Shown here: positions 17,055-29,058 of the stretch, one piece after another
Layout: each line of letters starts with the position of its first letter
Position numbering within the stretch: the stretch's first letter is position 1
Source: Nocardia gamkensis NBRC 108242
GTDB taxonomy: Bacteria; Actinomycetota; Actinomycetes; Mycobacteriales; Mycobacteriaceae
Length of the DNA: 64,000 bases
Assembly: GCF_001612985.1 (NCBI RefSeq)
Contig: NZ_BDBM01000021.1
Span: 78,946-142,945, forward strand
Direction: 5' to 3'
Translations under genes and position numbers: made by a program
Notes under the pieces: model-generated
Database searches by the model: none
Seen by the model: the letters and a program-made list of their open reading frames with translations, nothing else
What the model was told of the DNA's origin: nothing

Positions 17055-17181
17055 AAGCCTCGTCCTCGGAGTCGGATGAACGCGCCCAGAGTAGTCACCG
17101 CCGAGTGCCCTTCCCACCCGCTACCCGAGCCTCTGTCACACAACTCAGACAACCAATCCCCACACTGTGACCCAACCCAAT
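16723..17181. repeat. Right arm of the 459-bp inverted repeat
   Basis: Reverse-complement partner of 14097-14555. It covers the copy B promoter region and 5' coding part, and ends 34 bp short of the mazG stop codon. Confidence 0.88.
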
Positions 17182-17215
17182 CGCGGCGTCTCGCACAGTG
17201 ACAGTGGCGCTCGGC

Positions 17216-18006
17216 CTACTCGTCTTCCTCCGGCCAGAAAGCGCGCCAGTCCTCGGCGGTGAGCGGGAAACGTTCACCGCGCTCCTTTTCCGCCGAGTCC
17301 TCCGTCGCACGGATAGCGGCGGCGAATGTCAGCGTCGCTTTGCGGAGACGTTCCTCGGCGCTTTCCGGACCACCGAGACGCACCACCCGCAGCGCTTCGG
17401 GGACGAGATCGGGCGGGAGACCGGCCTTGGTGCTGCGGGAGACGACCTTCTCGGCGAGTGCCAGGGCGGGCTGGGCCGTGGCGATGCCGTCCAGGCAGGA
17501 GCGGCGGGACTTCTCGGCGGATTTGCGCTCCTCCCAGGCGCGTTCCTGCGCGGCGATCTTCTCCGCTACCGAGGCGGACGGATCGATCGGGGCGTCGACG
17601 AGGTGCGGGCTGCGGTTGACCAGCTTGGCGACCAGGGCGGCGGCGACGTCGTCGACCGTGAACTCCCCCGCCGCCTCGGCGATCCGGGAATGGAACAGCA
17701 CCTGCAACAGCAGGTCCCCGAGTTCTTCCTTGATCGTCTCGGTATCGCTGTGCTGGATGGCGTCGAGCAGCTCGTAGGTCTCCTCGAGCAGATAGGGACG
17801 CAGGGAATCGTGGGTCTGGGTGACCTCCCACCCACCGAAATGCCAGAGGCGGTCCATCACCTCGACCGCACCGGCCAGCCCCGCCGCCACCACCGCCGTG
17901 TCCGTGGGCGGCAGCGAGTCGCCGTTCGGCGCGCTACCGGGTGGCACGCCCGCGGCGGCACGATGCCGGGCGGCCCGAAGGACGGACTCGTCGCGACCCG
18001 TCGAAC

Positions 18007-18010
<4 letters not shown>
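17216..18010 (-). CDS. mazG: Nucleoside triphosphate pyrophosphohydrolase
   Basis: The 264-residue protein carries the MazG metal-binding motifs: LLEETYELLDAI near residue 75 and EELGDLLLQVLFHSRIAEA about 25 residues later. MazG hydrolyses NTPs, including damaged nucleotides such as 5-OH-dCTP in mycobacteria, to NMP and PPi. A partial second domain with RLRKATLTFAAAIRATE follows, and the C-terminus is acidic and Trp-rich. ATG 18010 overlaps the mfd stop by 4 bp (ATGA), so the two are translationally coupled, as in other actinobacteria where mfd-mazG are adjacent. A fragment of this gene is repeated at 13955-14050. Confidence 0.92.
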
Positions 18011-21618
<3,608 letters not shown>

Positions 21619-21775
21619 CGACAACTCCTGAGCGCAGGCGACACGGTTCGAGCGGCCAACCGAGTCTAGTGAAGCGGGCATCTCGTTTTTCCAGCGCCCG
21701 CACCGCCGCGACGAGACTGCCGCTCCCGGCCTGCCCCCGAGCGACCGTCCACGAGCGAGTGCGTCGCCGCCTGCT

Positions 21776-22159
21776 TCACCAGAGGTGCAGGAAACTCCGG
21801 ACGTCATCGAGGCCGTCGAGTGCCCGCCCGTCCACGTCCAACGGATCCAACTCGGCACGTGCCGCCAAGGAGCGCGCCAACGCAACAGACTCATCGGTGA
21901 GCCGCCCGAACCGCCGAGCGGTATGTCCCAGGCACAGCCCCGCCAGCCCGAGCAGCGGGCTTCCGGCCACGGCTCGCGTGCCGACCTGCACGCACCAGTG
22001 CTCGACGAACTCCCGATCGTCGTCGTTCAAGGCGCTGCCCACCAGAGCATCCGCCGCCTCCGACTCATACGCCCGGTCTCCGAGCGCGCGCTCCAACACC
22101 GCGATCACCACCTCATGCGGCAGAGCCGGAGGATTGTGGAAGATCAGATGCGGACGCAT
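21776..22159 (-). CDS. Hypothetical protein, small helical
   Basis: A 127-residue protein, mostly helical by composition, with leucine/alanine-rich segments such as GSPLLGLAGLCLGHTARRFG and a pattern reminiscent of HEAT-like or immunity-type proteins. I do not recognise a family with confidence. It has natural codon usage and an ATG at 22159, but a weak ribosome site. It lies 157 bp upstream of mfd on the same strand and may be expressed separately. Confidence 0.62.
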   Translation of the reverse strand: MRPHLIFHNPPALPHEVVIAVLERALGDRAYESEAADALVGSALNDDDREFVEHWCVQVGTRAVAGSPLLGLAGLCLGHTARRFGRLTDESVALARSLAARAELDPLDVDGRALDGLDDVRSFLHLW

Positions 22160-22418
22160 GCCGCGAGATTACCCATCCCTTTGGCCCCGGACCCGTGACT
22201 CAACAGGGCGAACGTTGCCCCGACACGGGCACCAGCGCAACCACACCGGCCGAACCTCCGTCGCTCGAGCGGCCGCCGCGCACGCGACACAAGGAGTAAG
22301 CGACACCAAGGCCGACACCAACCACTACACCGCGCGCACCGGGTAGCGAGCCTCGGCACCAACGTGCCCAGCGCACCCCAACTCCCGGTTTCGAGCGAAG
22401 CGAGACCGAGCATGCGCC
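22160..22418. other. Intergenic, no supported gene
   Basis: About 260 bp between the small helical gene and the large inverted repeat. Frames here are short and give no recognisable protein. It should hold the promoter of the 21776-22159 gene. Confidence 0.5.
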
Positions 22419-22513
22419 GTTCGCGGCCCGGCTCGCGTTTGCGCGGCCGTCGCGTCCGCGACGAAGTCGCCAGCGGCGGTCGCGCAAACGCGAGCCACAA
22501 AGGGGCCGCGAAC
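22419..22513. repeat. Large inverted repeat, stem-loop forming
   Basis: Left arm 22419-22445 pairs with 22481-22496 (a perfect 16 bp, GGCTCGCGTTTGCGCG and complement) and, after a 6-nt bulge, with 22503-22513 (11 bp, GTTCGCGGCCC). The loop holds a second small hairpin, GTCGCG-tc-CGCGAC, at 22449-22462. It begins 27 bp past the stop of the TetR gene at 22540, so a terminator role is possible, but it is much larger than usual. Confidence 0.75.
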
Positions 22514-22539
22514 ACGCAGCGCCGCAGGCGCTGCCAAAG

Positions 22540-23187
22540 TTACGGCACGTAGCGGCGCAGGCGCCTAGCGGCGAACTCGCGGAAGTAGGACAACTTCTCC
22601 GCCGGCACGAGGGCCGGGAGCAGGAAGTACCACGCGCGCTCCATCCGGACCGCCATCTGGTCGATGGATTCGGTGCCGACGGCGATGATGTGCACGCCCG
22701 CGGCCATCTCCTGCCAGAGCAGGCCGATGACCTCCGCGTCCAGGTCGGCGATCAGGTCGCCCTGGGCGATGGCTCGCTCGGCGAGCAGGCGGTAGGTGTC
22801 GCCCCAGTTCTTGGCGATGTTGTCGCCTTGGGCGCCGCGGTAGTCGCCGATCTGGTGGGTCAGCTTCAGCATGGCGCCGACCATCGGGTCGTTCATCGAT
22901 AGATCGGCGACGACGTAGGTGATGCCGATGCACGCTTCCAGCGCGGGCACCCGGGGATCGAAGAAGCCCTGACACGAGCTGGTCAGTCGCTCGTTGCCCT
23001 GGTCGACCACGGCGCGCGCCAGCTCTTCCTTCGAGCCGAAGTGAAAATACAAGGCGCCCTTGGTCACATTGGACTGCGCGATGATCTCGCTCAGGCTCGC
23101 ATTCGCATATCCCAAGCGCAGAAAGACATCGGCCGCGCCTGCCAGGACGGAGTCGCGGGTGATCTCCGCGCGCGCTTGCCTAGCCAT
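22540..23187 (-). CDS. TetR-family regulator, gamma-butyrolactone-receptor-like
   Basis: A 215-residue TetR protein. The N-terminus MARQARAEITRDSVLAGAAD with LGYANASLSEIIAQSNVTKG and ALYFHFGSKEELARAVV is the pattern of the ArpA/ScbR autoregulator-receptor branch. The C-terminal ligand domain carries Trp residues (AKNWGDTYRLLAERA, EIGLLWQEMA-like), as in that branch. Receptors of this type bind butyrolactone-like signals and control secondary metabolism. No synthase (AfsA-like) gene is visible nearby, so it is an orphan. A tandem 18-bp repeat just upstream of its start may be its own operator. Ligand and targets are unknown. Confidence 0.82.
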   Translation of the reverse strand: MARQARAEITRDSVLAGAADVFLRLGYANASLSEIIAQSNVTKGALYFHFGSKEELARAVVDQGNERLTSSCQGFFDPRVPALEACIGITYVVADLSMNDPMVGAMLKLTHQIGDYRGAQGDNIAKNWGDTYRLLAERAIAQGDLIADLDAEVIGLLWQEMAAGVHIIAVGTESIDQMAVRMERAWYFLLPALVPAEKLSYFREFAARRLRRYVP

Positions 23188-23215
23188 CAGATCCGCCTGT
23201 CATCCCAAAACCAGC

Positions 23216-23252
23216 CATCCTGAAGTAGACCGACATCCCGAAGTTGACCGAC
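23216..23252 (-). promoter_or_regulatory. Tandem 18-bp repeat upstream of the ScbR-like gene, possible operator
   Basis: Two head-to-tail copies, CATCCTGAAGTAGACCGAC and CATCCCGAAGTTGACCGAC, with a period of 18 bp and two differences, lie 29-65 bp upstream of the start at 23187. The position suits autoregulation, as is usual for this TetR branch. They are direct repeats rather than palindromes, so the assignment is tentative. Confidence 0.45.
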
Positions 23253-23368
23253 TTACCGCCCGAACAGCACCCAAAGGATGGGTGAACCGTACCACCAGGC
23301 GCGCGCCCGGCAGCCAATTCGAGCATTCGACAAGACCCGCCGCGCAATTTGCTGGTTAACAATCCGGG

Positions 23369-24022
23369 TCACTCACCTGCGCTCGCGCGCCACTCCGAAC
23401 TCAGTTGCGGCTCGGCCTCCAGATGGCTCAGCCCGTTCCAGCACAGGTTCACCAAGTGTGCCGCCACAACCTCTTTCGAGGGTTGGCGCTCGTCGAGCCA
23501 CCAGGTCGCGGCGGTGGCGACCTGGCCGACGAGCGCCTGCGCGTAGAGGGTGGACAGACTGGTGTCGAACCCGCGCCGCGCGAAATCTCCGGCCAGGATG
23601 TGCGCCACCTGATTGGTCGCCTCGTTGAGCAAACTGGAGTACCTGCCCTCCGCCGCCGCGGCGGGCTGATCGCGCACCAGAATTCGAAACCCGTCGGTTC
23701 GTTCTTCGATGTAGGTCAGCAGTGCCAGCGCCACCTGTTCGAGCCGGATACGCGATCGGTTCTGCGTGAGCGAGGAGGTGATCATGTCGAGCAGCATCGA
23801 CATCTCGCGGTCGACGACGACCGCGTACAACCCCTCCTTGCCGCCGAAGTGTTCGTACACCACGGGTTTGGAGACCTGGGCACGTTGCGCGATCTCCTCG
23901 ATGGAGGTCGCGTCGTAACCGCGTTCGGCGAACAGCGCGCGCCCGATCTCGATGAGCTGCTGACGCCGCTGCGTGCCGGTCATCCGCGGCCGGGACACTC
24001 GATGCGACTCACCCGAAGACAC
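23369..24022 (-). CDS. TetR-family regulator (Rv1019-like)
   Basis: A 217-residue TetR protein with a clear N-terminal helix-turn-helix: QQLIEIGRALFAERGYDATS, IEEIAQRAQVSKPVVYEHFG, GKEGLYAVVVDREM. GTG 24022 has GGAGGA 6 nt upstream; ATG 23983 is a shorter option. A TetR gene sits in the same place beside glmU and mfd in mycobacteria (Rv1019), which supports orthology. The ligand-binding half gives no hint of its effector. It reads toward the ScbR-like gene 181 bp downstream. Confidence 0.85.
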   Translation of the reverse strand: MSSGESHRVSRPRMTGTQRRQQLIEIGRALFAERGYDATSIEEIAQRAQVSKPVVYEHFGGKEGLYAVVVDREMSMLLDMITSSLTQNRSRIRLEQVALALLTYIEERTDGFRILVRDQPAAAAEGRYSSLLNEATNQVAHILAGDFARRGFDTSLSTLYAQALVGQVATAATWWLDERQPSKEVVAAHLVNLCWNGLSHLEAEPQLSSEWRASAGE

Positions 24023-24401
24023 CCCTGCTCCTCCGCCCTCTCCGCGTTGTTGCCGGTCGTGAGTGCCTCGGCGGTTCCCTCCGACCGACGGTCGCATGCC
24101 GGGCGGGTCGCGGGCGAGCCCGGCGAGTTGCCCTCGTGCGTGTCGAGTCGGCCGTCGCACCGGGGCTCCGACGCACGACACCGACATTCGGATACCACTG
24201 TCCCAGACCGGCCGGGGATCCACCCGCCCGGCCCACCGGTCCGCCGCCGGCGTGTCTGCGGCCGTCCCGGCTCCGCCCTGGTACGGCCGGAATACGCGGA
24301 CAGGCGGGCCGAACAATTCGCGGGGAGGCGGCCGAGTATGCGAGGATTCATCCCGTGCCGTGGCACAGCGGCGGGGTGTTCGCCAACCGCCGGTGTGGCA
24401 A
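24023..24401. other. Intergenic with one copy of a dispersed repeat
   Basis: About 380 bp between the TetR gene and tRNA-Gln. I see no coding sequence. Positions 24281-24308 hold a copy of a repeat (core GGAATACGCGGACAGGCGG) that is also found twice, inverted, between rsmI and pmt (58851-59005). The tRNA promoter must lie at the right end. Confidence 0.55.
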
Positions 24402-24472
24402 TCCGCCGTGGTGTAATGGCAGCACATCTGATTTTGGTTCAGAGAGTTCAGGTTCGAGTCCTGGCGGCGGAG
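24402..24472 (+). tRNA. tRNA-Gln (anticodon TTG)
   Basis: A 71-nt cloverleaf can be drawn. The acceptor TCCGCCG pairs with CGGCGGA plus discriminator G. The anticodon stem TCTGA/TCAGA closes the loop TTTTGGT, giving anticodon TTG (UUG, Gln). The T-arm contains GGTTCGAGTCC. CCA is not encoded. A tRNA-Gln also sits next to glmU in mycobacteria. Confidence 0.95.
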
Positions 24473-24562
24473 CTCGAGAGCACGATGCCCTATCGTTGGC
24501 CCGCAGATCGCTGACCAAGCACGACGATGCCCCGCACGAGGACAGGCAGCCGAGGGAGATCC

Positions 24563-26053
24563 ATGCCACAGCAGACCGCCGTCGTCGTTCTCGCAGCCGG
24601 TGCCGGGACGCGAATGCGGTCGAAGACCCCCAAGGTCCTGCATTCGCTGGCCGGTCGGAGCATGCTCGCCCACGCGCTGCATGCGGCGAACGAGATCGAC
24701 CCCGCGTACCTCATCACCGTGGTGGGGCACGACCGCGAGCAAGTCGGCGCGGCGGTGACCGCGGTGGCCGACGAGCTGGGCCGGGAGATCACCCCGGCGA
24801 TCCAGGAACAGCAGCTCGGCACCGGGCACGCCGTGCAGTGCGCGCTGGCCGCCCTGCCGGTCGGATTCACCGGTGACGTACTGGTCACCTCCGCGGACGT
24901 GCCGCTGCTGGACGGGCACACCCTGGCCGCGCTGCTCGACGAGCACCGCAGCTACGCCGAACGCCCCGCGGTCACCGTGCTGACCTTCGTACCGCCGGAC
25001 CCGAACGGCTACGGCCGCATCGTGCGCGACGCGGAGGGCCAGCTGGCCGAGATCGTCGAGCACGCCGACGCCACCCCGGAGCAGGCCGCGATCACCGAGG
25101 TGAACTCCGGTGTGTACGCGTTCGACGCGGCGGTGCTGCGCACCATGATCAGCCGGCTGTCCACCGCCAACGCCCAGCACGAGCTGTACCTCACCGACGT
25201 ACTGCGCCTGGCCCGCGAGGCCGGTCACCCGGTGCACGGCGCACGCCTGGTCGACGCGGCCAAGGTCACCGGCGTCAACGACCGGGTGCAACTGGCCTCG
25301 GCGGCGCACACGCTCAACCGCTACATCCTGGAACGCCACATGCGCGCGGGCGTCACGATCATGGATCCCGCCTCGACCTGGGTCGACGCCGGTGTGCGCA
25401 TCGGAAGGGACGCCGTGCTGCGACCCGGCGTGCAACTTATCGGCAACACCGTCGTCGGCGAGGACGCCGAGATCGGCCCGGACAGCACGCTCACCGACGT
25501 CGTCGTGGGCGACGGCGCCCGGGTGATCCGCACCCACGGCGAGGGCGCCACCATCGGCCCGAAGGCGACCATCGGCCCGTTCAGTTACCTGCGGCCCGGG
25601 ACCGTCGTGGGCGAGGTGGGCAAGCTCGGCGCGTTCGTCGAGACCAAGAACGCCTCGATCGGCGCGCATTCGAAGGTCCCGCACCTGACCTACGTCGGCG
25701 ACGCCACCATCGGGGAACACAGCAACATCGGTGCGTCCAGCGTCTTCGTCAACTACGACGGGGTGACCAAGCACCACACCGTGGTCGGCTCGCACGTGCG
25801 CACCGGCAGCGACACCATGTTCGTCGCGCCGGTGACGGTGGGTGACGGAGCCTATACGGCGGCGGGTACTGTACTGCGCAGAAACGTTCCGCCCGGAGCT
25901 CTCGCGGTCTCCGGCGGACCGCAGAAGAACATCGAGGGCTGGGTGCAGCGACACCGTCCTGGGACGGACGCGGCCCGCGCGGCGGCGGAAGCCACCGCGG
26001 CCAAGGAGATGTCGAGTCAGGCAATAGAGCAAAAGGATGGCAATCAGCAGTGA
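24563..26053 (+). CDS. glmU: Bifunctional GlmU: N-acetylglucosamine-1-phosphate uridyltransferase/acetyltransferase
   Basis: GlmU makes UDP-GlcNAc for peptidoglycan and the wall linker: it acetylates glucosamine-1-P and then adds UMP. The 496-residue protein shows the nucleotidyltransferase signature VLAAGAGTRMRSKTPKVLH at the N-terminus and EQQLGTGHAVQCAL. The second half is a left-handed beta-helix of hexapeptide repeats (IGPKATIGPFSYLRPGTVVG, IGEHSNIGASSVF) with acetyl-CoA site residues. ATG 24563 was chosen over an upstream codon at 24527 because homology begins there and GAGGGA precedes it. Its stop overlaps the prs start (GTGA). Confidence 0.97.
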   Translation: MPQQTAVVVLAAGAGTRMRSKTPKVLHSLAGRSMLAHALHAANEIDPAYLITVVGHDREQVGAAVTAVADELGREITPAIQEQQLGTGHAVQCALAALPVGFTGDVLVTSADVPLLDGHTLAALLDEHRSYAERPAVTVLTFVPPDPNGYGRIVRDAEGQLAEIVEHADATPEQAAITEVNSGVYAFDAAVLRTMISRLSTANAQHELYLTDVLRLAREAGHPVHGARLVDAAKVTGVNDRVQLASAAHTLNRYILERHMRAGVTIMDPASTWVDAGVRIGRDAVLRPGVQLIGNTVVGEDAEIGPDSTLTDVVVGDGARVIRTHGEGATIGPKATIGPFSYLRPGTVVGEVGKLGAFVETKNASIGAHSKVPHLTYVGDATIGEHSNIGASSVFVNYDGVTKHHTVVGSHVRTGSDTMFVAPVTVGDGAYTAAGTVLRRNVPPGALAVSGGPQKNIEGWVQRHRPGTDAARAAAEATAAKEMSSQAIEQKDGNQQ

Positions 26054-27030
26054 CCGCGTCATGGATCGATAACCAGAAGAACCTGATGCTCTTCTCGGGA
26101 CGCGCTCATCCTGAGCTGGCCGAGCAGGTCGCCAAGGAACTCGACGTCCACGTCACGCCGCAGATCGCGCGGGACTTCGCCAACGGCGAGATCTTCGTCC
26201 GGTTCGAGGAGTCGGTCCGTGGTTCCGACGCCTTCGTCCTGCAGAGTTTCCCCGCGCCACTGAACCAGTGGCTGATGGAGCAGCTCATCATGATCGACGC
26301 GCTCAAGCGCGGCTCGGCCAAGCGGATCACCGCTGTGCTGCCGTTCTACCCGTACGCCCGCCAGGACAAGAAGCACCGCGGCCGCGAGCCCATCTCGGCC
26401 CGCCTGGTCGCGGATCTGCTGAAGACCGCGGGCGCGGACCGGATCATCACCGTCGACCTGCACACCGACCAGATCCAGGGCTTCTTCGACGGCCCCGTCG
26501 ATCACATGCACGCGCAGCTGCAGCTGGCGGAGTACATCCGCACCAACTACAGCCTCGAGCACATCACCGTCGTCTCCCCGGACTCCGGCCGCGTACGCGT
26601 CGCCGAGAAGTGGGCCGACTCGCTGGGCGGCTCGCCGCTGGCCTTCATCCACAAGACCCGCGACCCGCTGGTGCCCAACCAGGTGAAGTCCAACCGCGTG
26701 GTCGGCGAGGTCGAGGGCCGCACCTGCATCCTGATCGACGACATGATCGACACCGGCGGCACCATCGCGGGCGCGGTCAAGGTGCTGAAGGAGGCCGGCG
26801 CGGGTGACGTGGTCATCGCCGCGACCCACGGCGTGCTGAGCGCGCCCGCCGCCGAGCGCCTCGCCAACTGCGGCGCCAAGGAGGTCGTGGTGACCAACAC
26901 CCTGCCCCTGGTGGAAGAGAAGAAGTTCCCGCAGCTCACCGTGCTCTCCATCGCGCCGCTGCTGGCCCGCACCATCCGCGAGGTCTTCGAAAACGGGTCG
27001 GTCACCGGCCTTTTCAACGGCAACGCCTAA
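26050..27030 (+). CDS. prs: Ribose-phosphate pyrophosphokinase
   Basis: Prs makes PRPP from ribose-5-P and ATP for nucleotide, His, Trp, NAD and decaprenyl-phosphoribose synthesis. At 326 residues it is the usual size. Visible signatures are LPFYPYARQDKKHRGREPIS (ATP/flexible loop), IITVDLHTDQIQGFF (Mg-PRPP signature) and CILIDDMIDTGGTIAGA (PRPP-binding loop). GTG 26050 overlaps the glmU stop by 4 bp, so translation is probably coupled. A hairpin follows 10 bp after the stop. Confidence 0.97.
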   Translation: MTASWIDNQKNLMLFSGRAHPELAEQVAKELDVHVTPQIARDFANGEIFVRFEESVRGSDAFVLQSFPAPLNQWLMEQLIMIDALKRGSAKRITAVLPFYPYARQDKKHRGREPISARLVADLLKTAGADRIITVDLHTDQIQGFFDGPVDHMHAQLQLAEYIRTNYSLEHITVVSPDSGRVRVAEKWADSLGGSPLAFIHKTRDPLVPNQVKSNRVVGEVEGRTCILIDDMIDTGGTIAGAVKVLKEAGAGDVVIAATHGVLSAPAAERLANCGAKEVVVTNTLPLVEEKKFPQLTVLSIAPLLARTIREVFENGSVTGLFNGNA

Positions 27031-27039
27031 GCCTCACAC

Positions 27040-27085
27040 CGCGGAAACGGCGGCTCGGACTCCGGTCCGGGTCGCCGTTTTCGCG
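27040..27085 (+). terminator. Terminator hairpin after prs
   Basis: Arms CGCGGAAACGGCG and CGCCGTTTTCGCG pair over 13 bp with one G-T wobble around a 20-nt loop, 10 bp past the prs stop. It probably ends the glmU-prs transcript. Confidence 0.7.
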
Positions 27086-27124
27086 TACGCGTTAGCCGCG
27101 GCGATCGGTGGGGATACCGAGGGT

Positions 27125-27385
27125 ATGGACAGTGACCCGTTGGAAACCGAGATGGGGGATGACGACCAGGAGGACGAGATCCGCGAGTATCGGCGCAATA
27201 TCGAGGATCCGCCCGACGACCTGCGCATCCGCTATCACGAGGACGAGGACGACGGCAGGCTCGGCATCGGTGACGAGCTGGATCAGGAGTGGACGCCGCA
27301 CGACGGCCGCGCCGAGGACGACGAGGCGGACGACCGGTCCGCCGAGGTGGCCGCGATCGAGATCGTCGACGACGAGGACCTCTGA
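27125..27385 (+). CDS. Small acidic hypothetical protein
   Basis: An 86-residue protein made largely of Asp and Glu, starting MDSDPLETEMGDDDQEDEIR and ending IEIVDDEDL. No domain is recognisable, and it is probably disordered. The start codon ATG 27125 is not preceded by a strong ribosome site. Codon third positions look G/C-rich and coding-like, and no overlapping frame is better, so I keep it with moderate confidence. Confidence 0.5.
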   Translation: MDSDPLETEMGDDDQEDEIREYRRNIEDPPDDLRIRYHEDEDDGRLGIGDELDQEWTPHDGRAEDDEADDRSAEVAAIEIVDDEDL

Positions 27386-27489
27386 GCCGAATACCGCCCC
27401 GACGCGCCGCGCTGTAGCAATCTGCTATGACGCCGCGAGCAGCGTGGTAGGCATAGGTTGCGTGACCGGGACGACACGAGGAGGGTGCG

Positions 27490-28338
27490 ATGAGCACGCC
27501 GAAGGATCCGGACCACACCGACGACGAGCGGCGGGAGCCGGAGGCACCGTCGTTGTCGAACCAGACCGGTGAGACCTCCGGTGACGAGCCTGCTCAGCCA
27601 CTGACCGGCGCCGCCCCGGCCCAGACCGGCGCACCACCCACCGAGCACGATCCGGCCGCCGCGCGGCCTCCGGAAAGCGAGCAGGGTTCGGCGGACCAAT
27701 GGTGGCAGTCGGGCGGCACACCGCCCGCGGGCCCGCTGGGCGGCCAGTGGGGCGCGGAACCCAGCGGTCAACCGGCCGAACCTCAGCCGTGGGGCGCCGA
27801 CGGGCCGGGCGGCCAGCAGTCCTGGGGCGCCGAACCCGCCGCGCCGGGGTCCCCACTGTCGGGTTCCGCTCCGCAGCCTCCGACCGACGAGGAGACGCGC
27901 CGGTTCACACCGGACGACCACGCTCGATACGGGTCGGGCGGACAACCGCCCTACCCGCCGTACGGACAGCCCGCCGACGCCGGGCAACCGTATCCGCCGC
28001 CCGGGCAACCTCCGTACCCGGCGGGCGGAGGGTACGACCAACCGGCGGCCGGTCCGCAGTACGGCTACCCGTCCTACCCGCAGGAGGGGTACGAGCCGTA
28101 TGCCACCCCGCCGAAGCAGCCGGGTAGCCAGGTGTACTCGATCATCGGGTTCGTCTGCGCGGTGACCGCGGTGCTGTTCTGCCCGATCTTGTTCGGTCCG
28201 GCCGGGATAATCCTGGGGATCGTCGGGCACAACAAGGGCGAATCGCTCGGCAAATGGGCAGCGATCGCGGCGGCCGTCGGGATGGTCATCGGCTTCATCG
28301 TGGGATTCGCCGTGTTCGGCGGAGACTTCACGACGTAG
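27490..28338 (+). CDS. Membrane protein with Pro/Gly-rich N-terminus and DUF4190-like C-terminus
   Basis: A 282-residue protein in two parts. The first ~215 residues are low-complexity, rich in Pro, Gly, Gln and Ala (for example PYPPYGQPADAGQPYPPPGQ), and are expected to be disordered and cytoplasmic. The last ~65 residues contain two hydrophobic helices, VYSIIGFVCAVTAVLFCPI and a second ending MVIGFIVGFAVFGG, joined by FGPAGIILGIVGHNKGESLG. This resembles the DUF4190 pattern, where a GIxLGxxGxxK turn links two helices. The function is unknown. ATG 27490 has GAGGG just upstream. Confidence 0.72.
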   Translation: MSTPKDPDHTDDERREPEAPSLSNQTGETSGDEPAQPLTGAAPAQTGAPPTEHDPAAARPPESEQGSADQWWQSGGTPPAGPLGGQWGAEPSGQPAEPQPWGADGPGGQQSWGAEPAAPGSPLSGSAPQPPTDEETRRFTPDDHARYGSGGQPPYPPYGQPADAGQPYPPPGQPPYPAGGGYDQPAAGPQYGYPSYPQEGYEPYATPPKQPGSQVYSIIGFVCAVTAVLFCPILFGPAGIILGIVGHNKGESLGKWAAIAAAVGMVIGFIVGFAVFGGDFTT

Positions 28339-28388
28339 ATTTCCGGTATGCGTTCCTTCGGTGACACCAGCGCGGGGAGTGTGCGCGC

Positions 28389-29036
28389 ATGACCGGATTC
28401 ACGGGCTTCCCGCTGGCCGGGCTGGACTTCTACGAAGACTTGGAGGCCGACAACTCCAAGGCTTTCTGGACCGCGCACAAGAATATTTACGACGAATCGG
28501 TACTCGCGCCGATGAAGGCGCTTGTAGCCGAGCTGGAGACGGATTTCGGCGCGGCGAAGATCTTCCGGCCATATCGGGACGTGCGCTTCGCCAGGGACAA
28601 GACGCCGTACAAGACCGCGCAGGGCGCGGTGGTGCGCGCCGCGCCCGGCGTCGGCTGGTATGTCCAGATCAACGCCGCGGGCCTGTTCGTCGGCGGCGGC
28701 TTCTACCAGGGCTCGCCCGATCAGCTCGCGCAACTGCGCGCCACCATCGACGACGAGGTACGCGGCGGCGAACTGGCGGCGATCCTCGCGAAACTCGCCG
28801 ACGCCGGCTTCAACATCGGCGGCGAGAAGCTGAAGACCAAACCCAAGGGTTACGACGCCGACCATCCGCGCATCGACCTGCTGCGGCACAAATCCATCAC
28901 GTGCGGCAGGGAATTCGGCGCACCCGGCTGGCTGGACACGCCGCGGACGGCGAAGGAGGTCCGCGCCGCGTGGGAGACGATGCGGCCGCTGGTCGAGTGG
29001 CTCGCGGCGGTGGTCGGCGGCGCGCCCTCCCGGTGA
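28389..29036 (+). CDS. DUF2461/TIGR02453 family protein
   Basis: A 215-residue cytoplasmic protein with the DUF2461 pattern: FLxxLxxNNxxxWF-like start (FYEDLEADNSKAFWTAHKNI), then IFRPYRDVRFARDKTPYKTA, and VGGGFYQGSPDQLAQLRATI in the middle. The PYRDxRFxxDKxPYK segment is the family hallmark. The biochemical role is unknown. It converges with egtD, 22 bp away. The ATG follows GGGGAGTGTGCGC. Confidence 0.82.
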   Translation: MTGFTGFPLAGLDFYEDLEADNSKAFWTAHKNIYDESVLAPMKALVAELETDFGAAKIFRPYRDVRFARDKTPYKTAQGAVVRAAPGVGWYVQINAAGLFVGGGFYQGSPDQLAQLRATIDDEVRGGELAAILAKLADAGFNIGGEKLKTKPKGYDADHPRIDLLRHKSITCGREFGAPGWLDTPRTAKEVRAAWETMRPLVEWLAAVVGGAPSR

Positions 29037-29058
29037 CCGCCGCCGACCGGAGCCCCGG

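Noticed and set aside
23369..26062. Single 897-codon minus-strand frame across glmU
   Set aside because: Only its last 218 codons (the TetR gene) are real; the rest is antisense to glmU and contains the tRNA.
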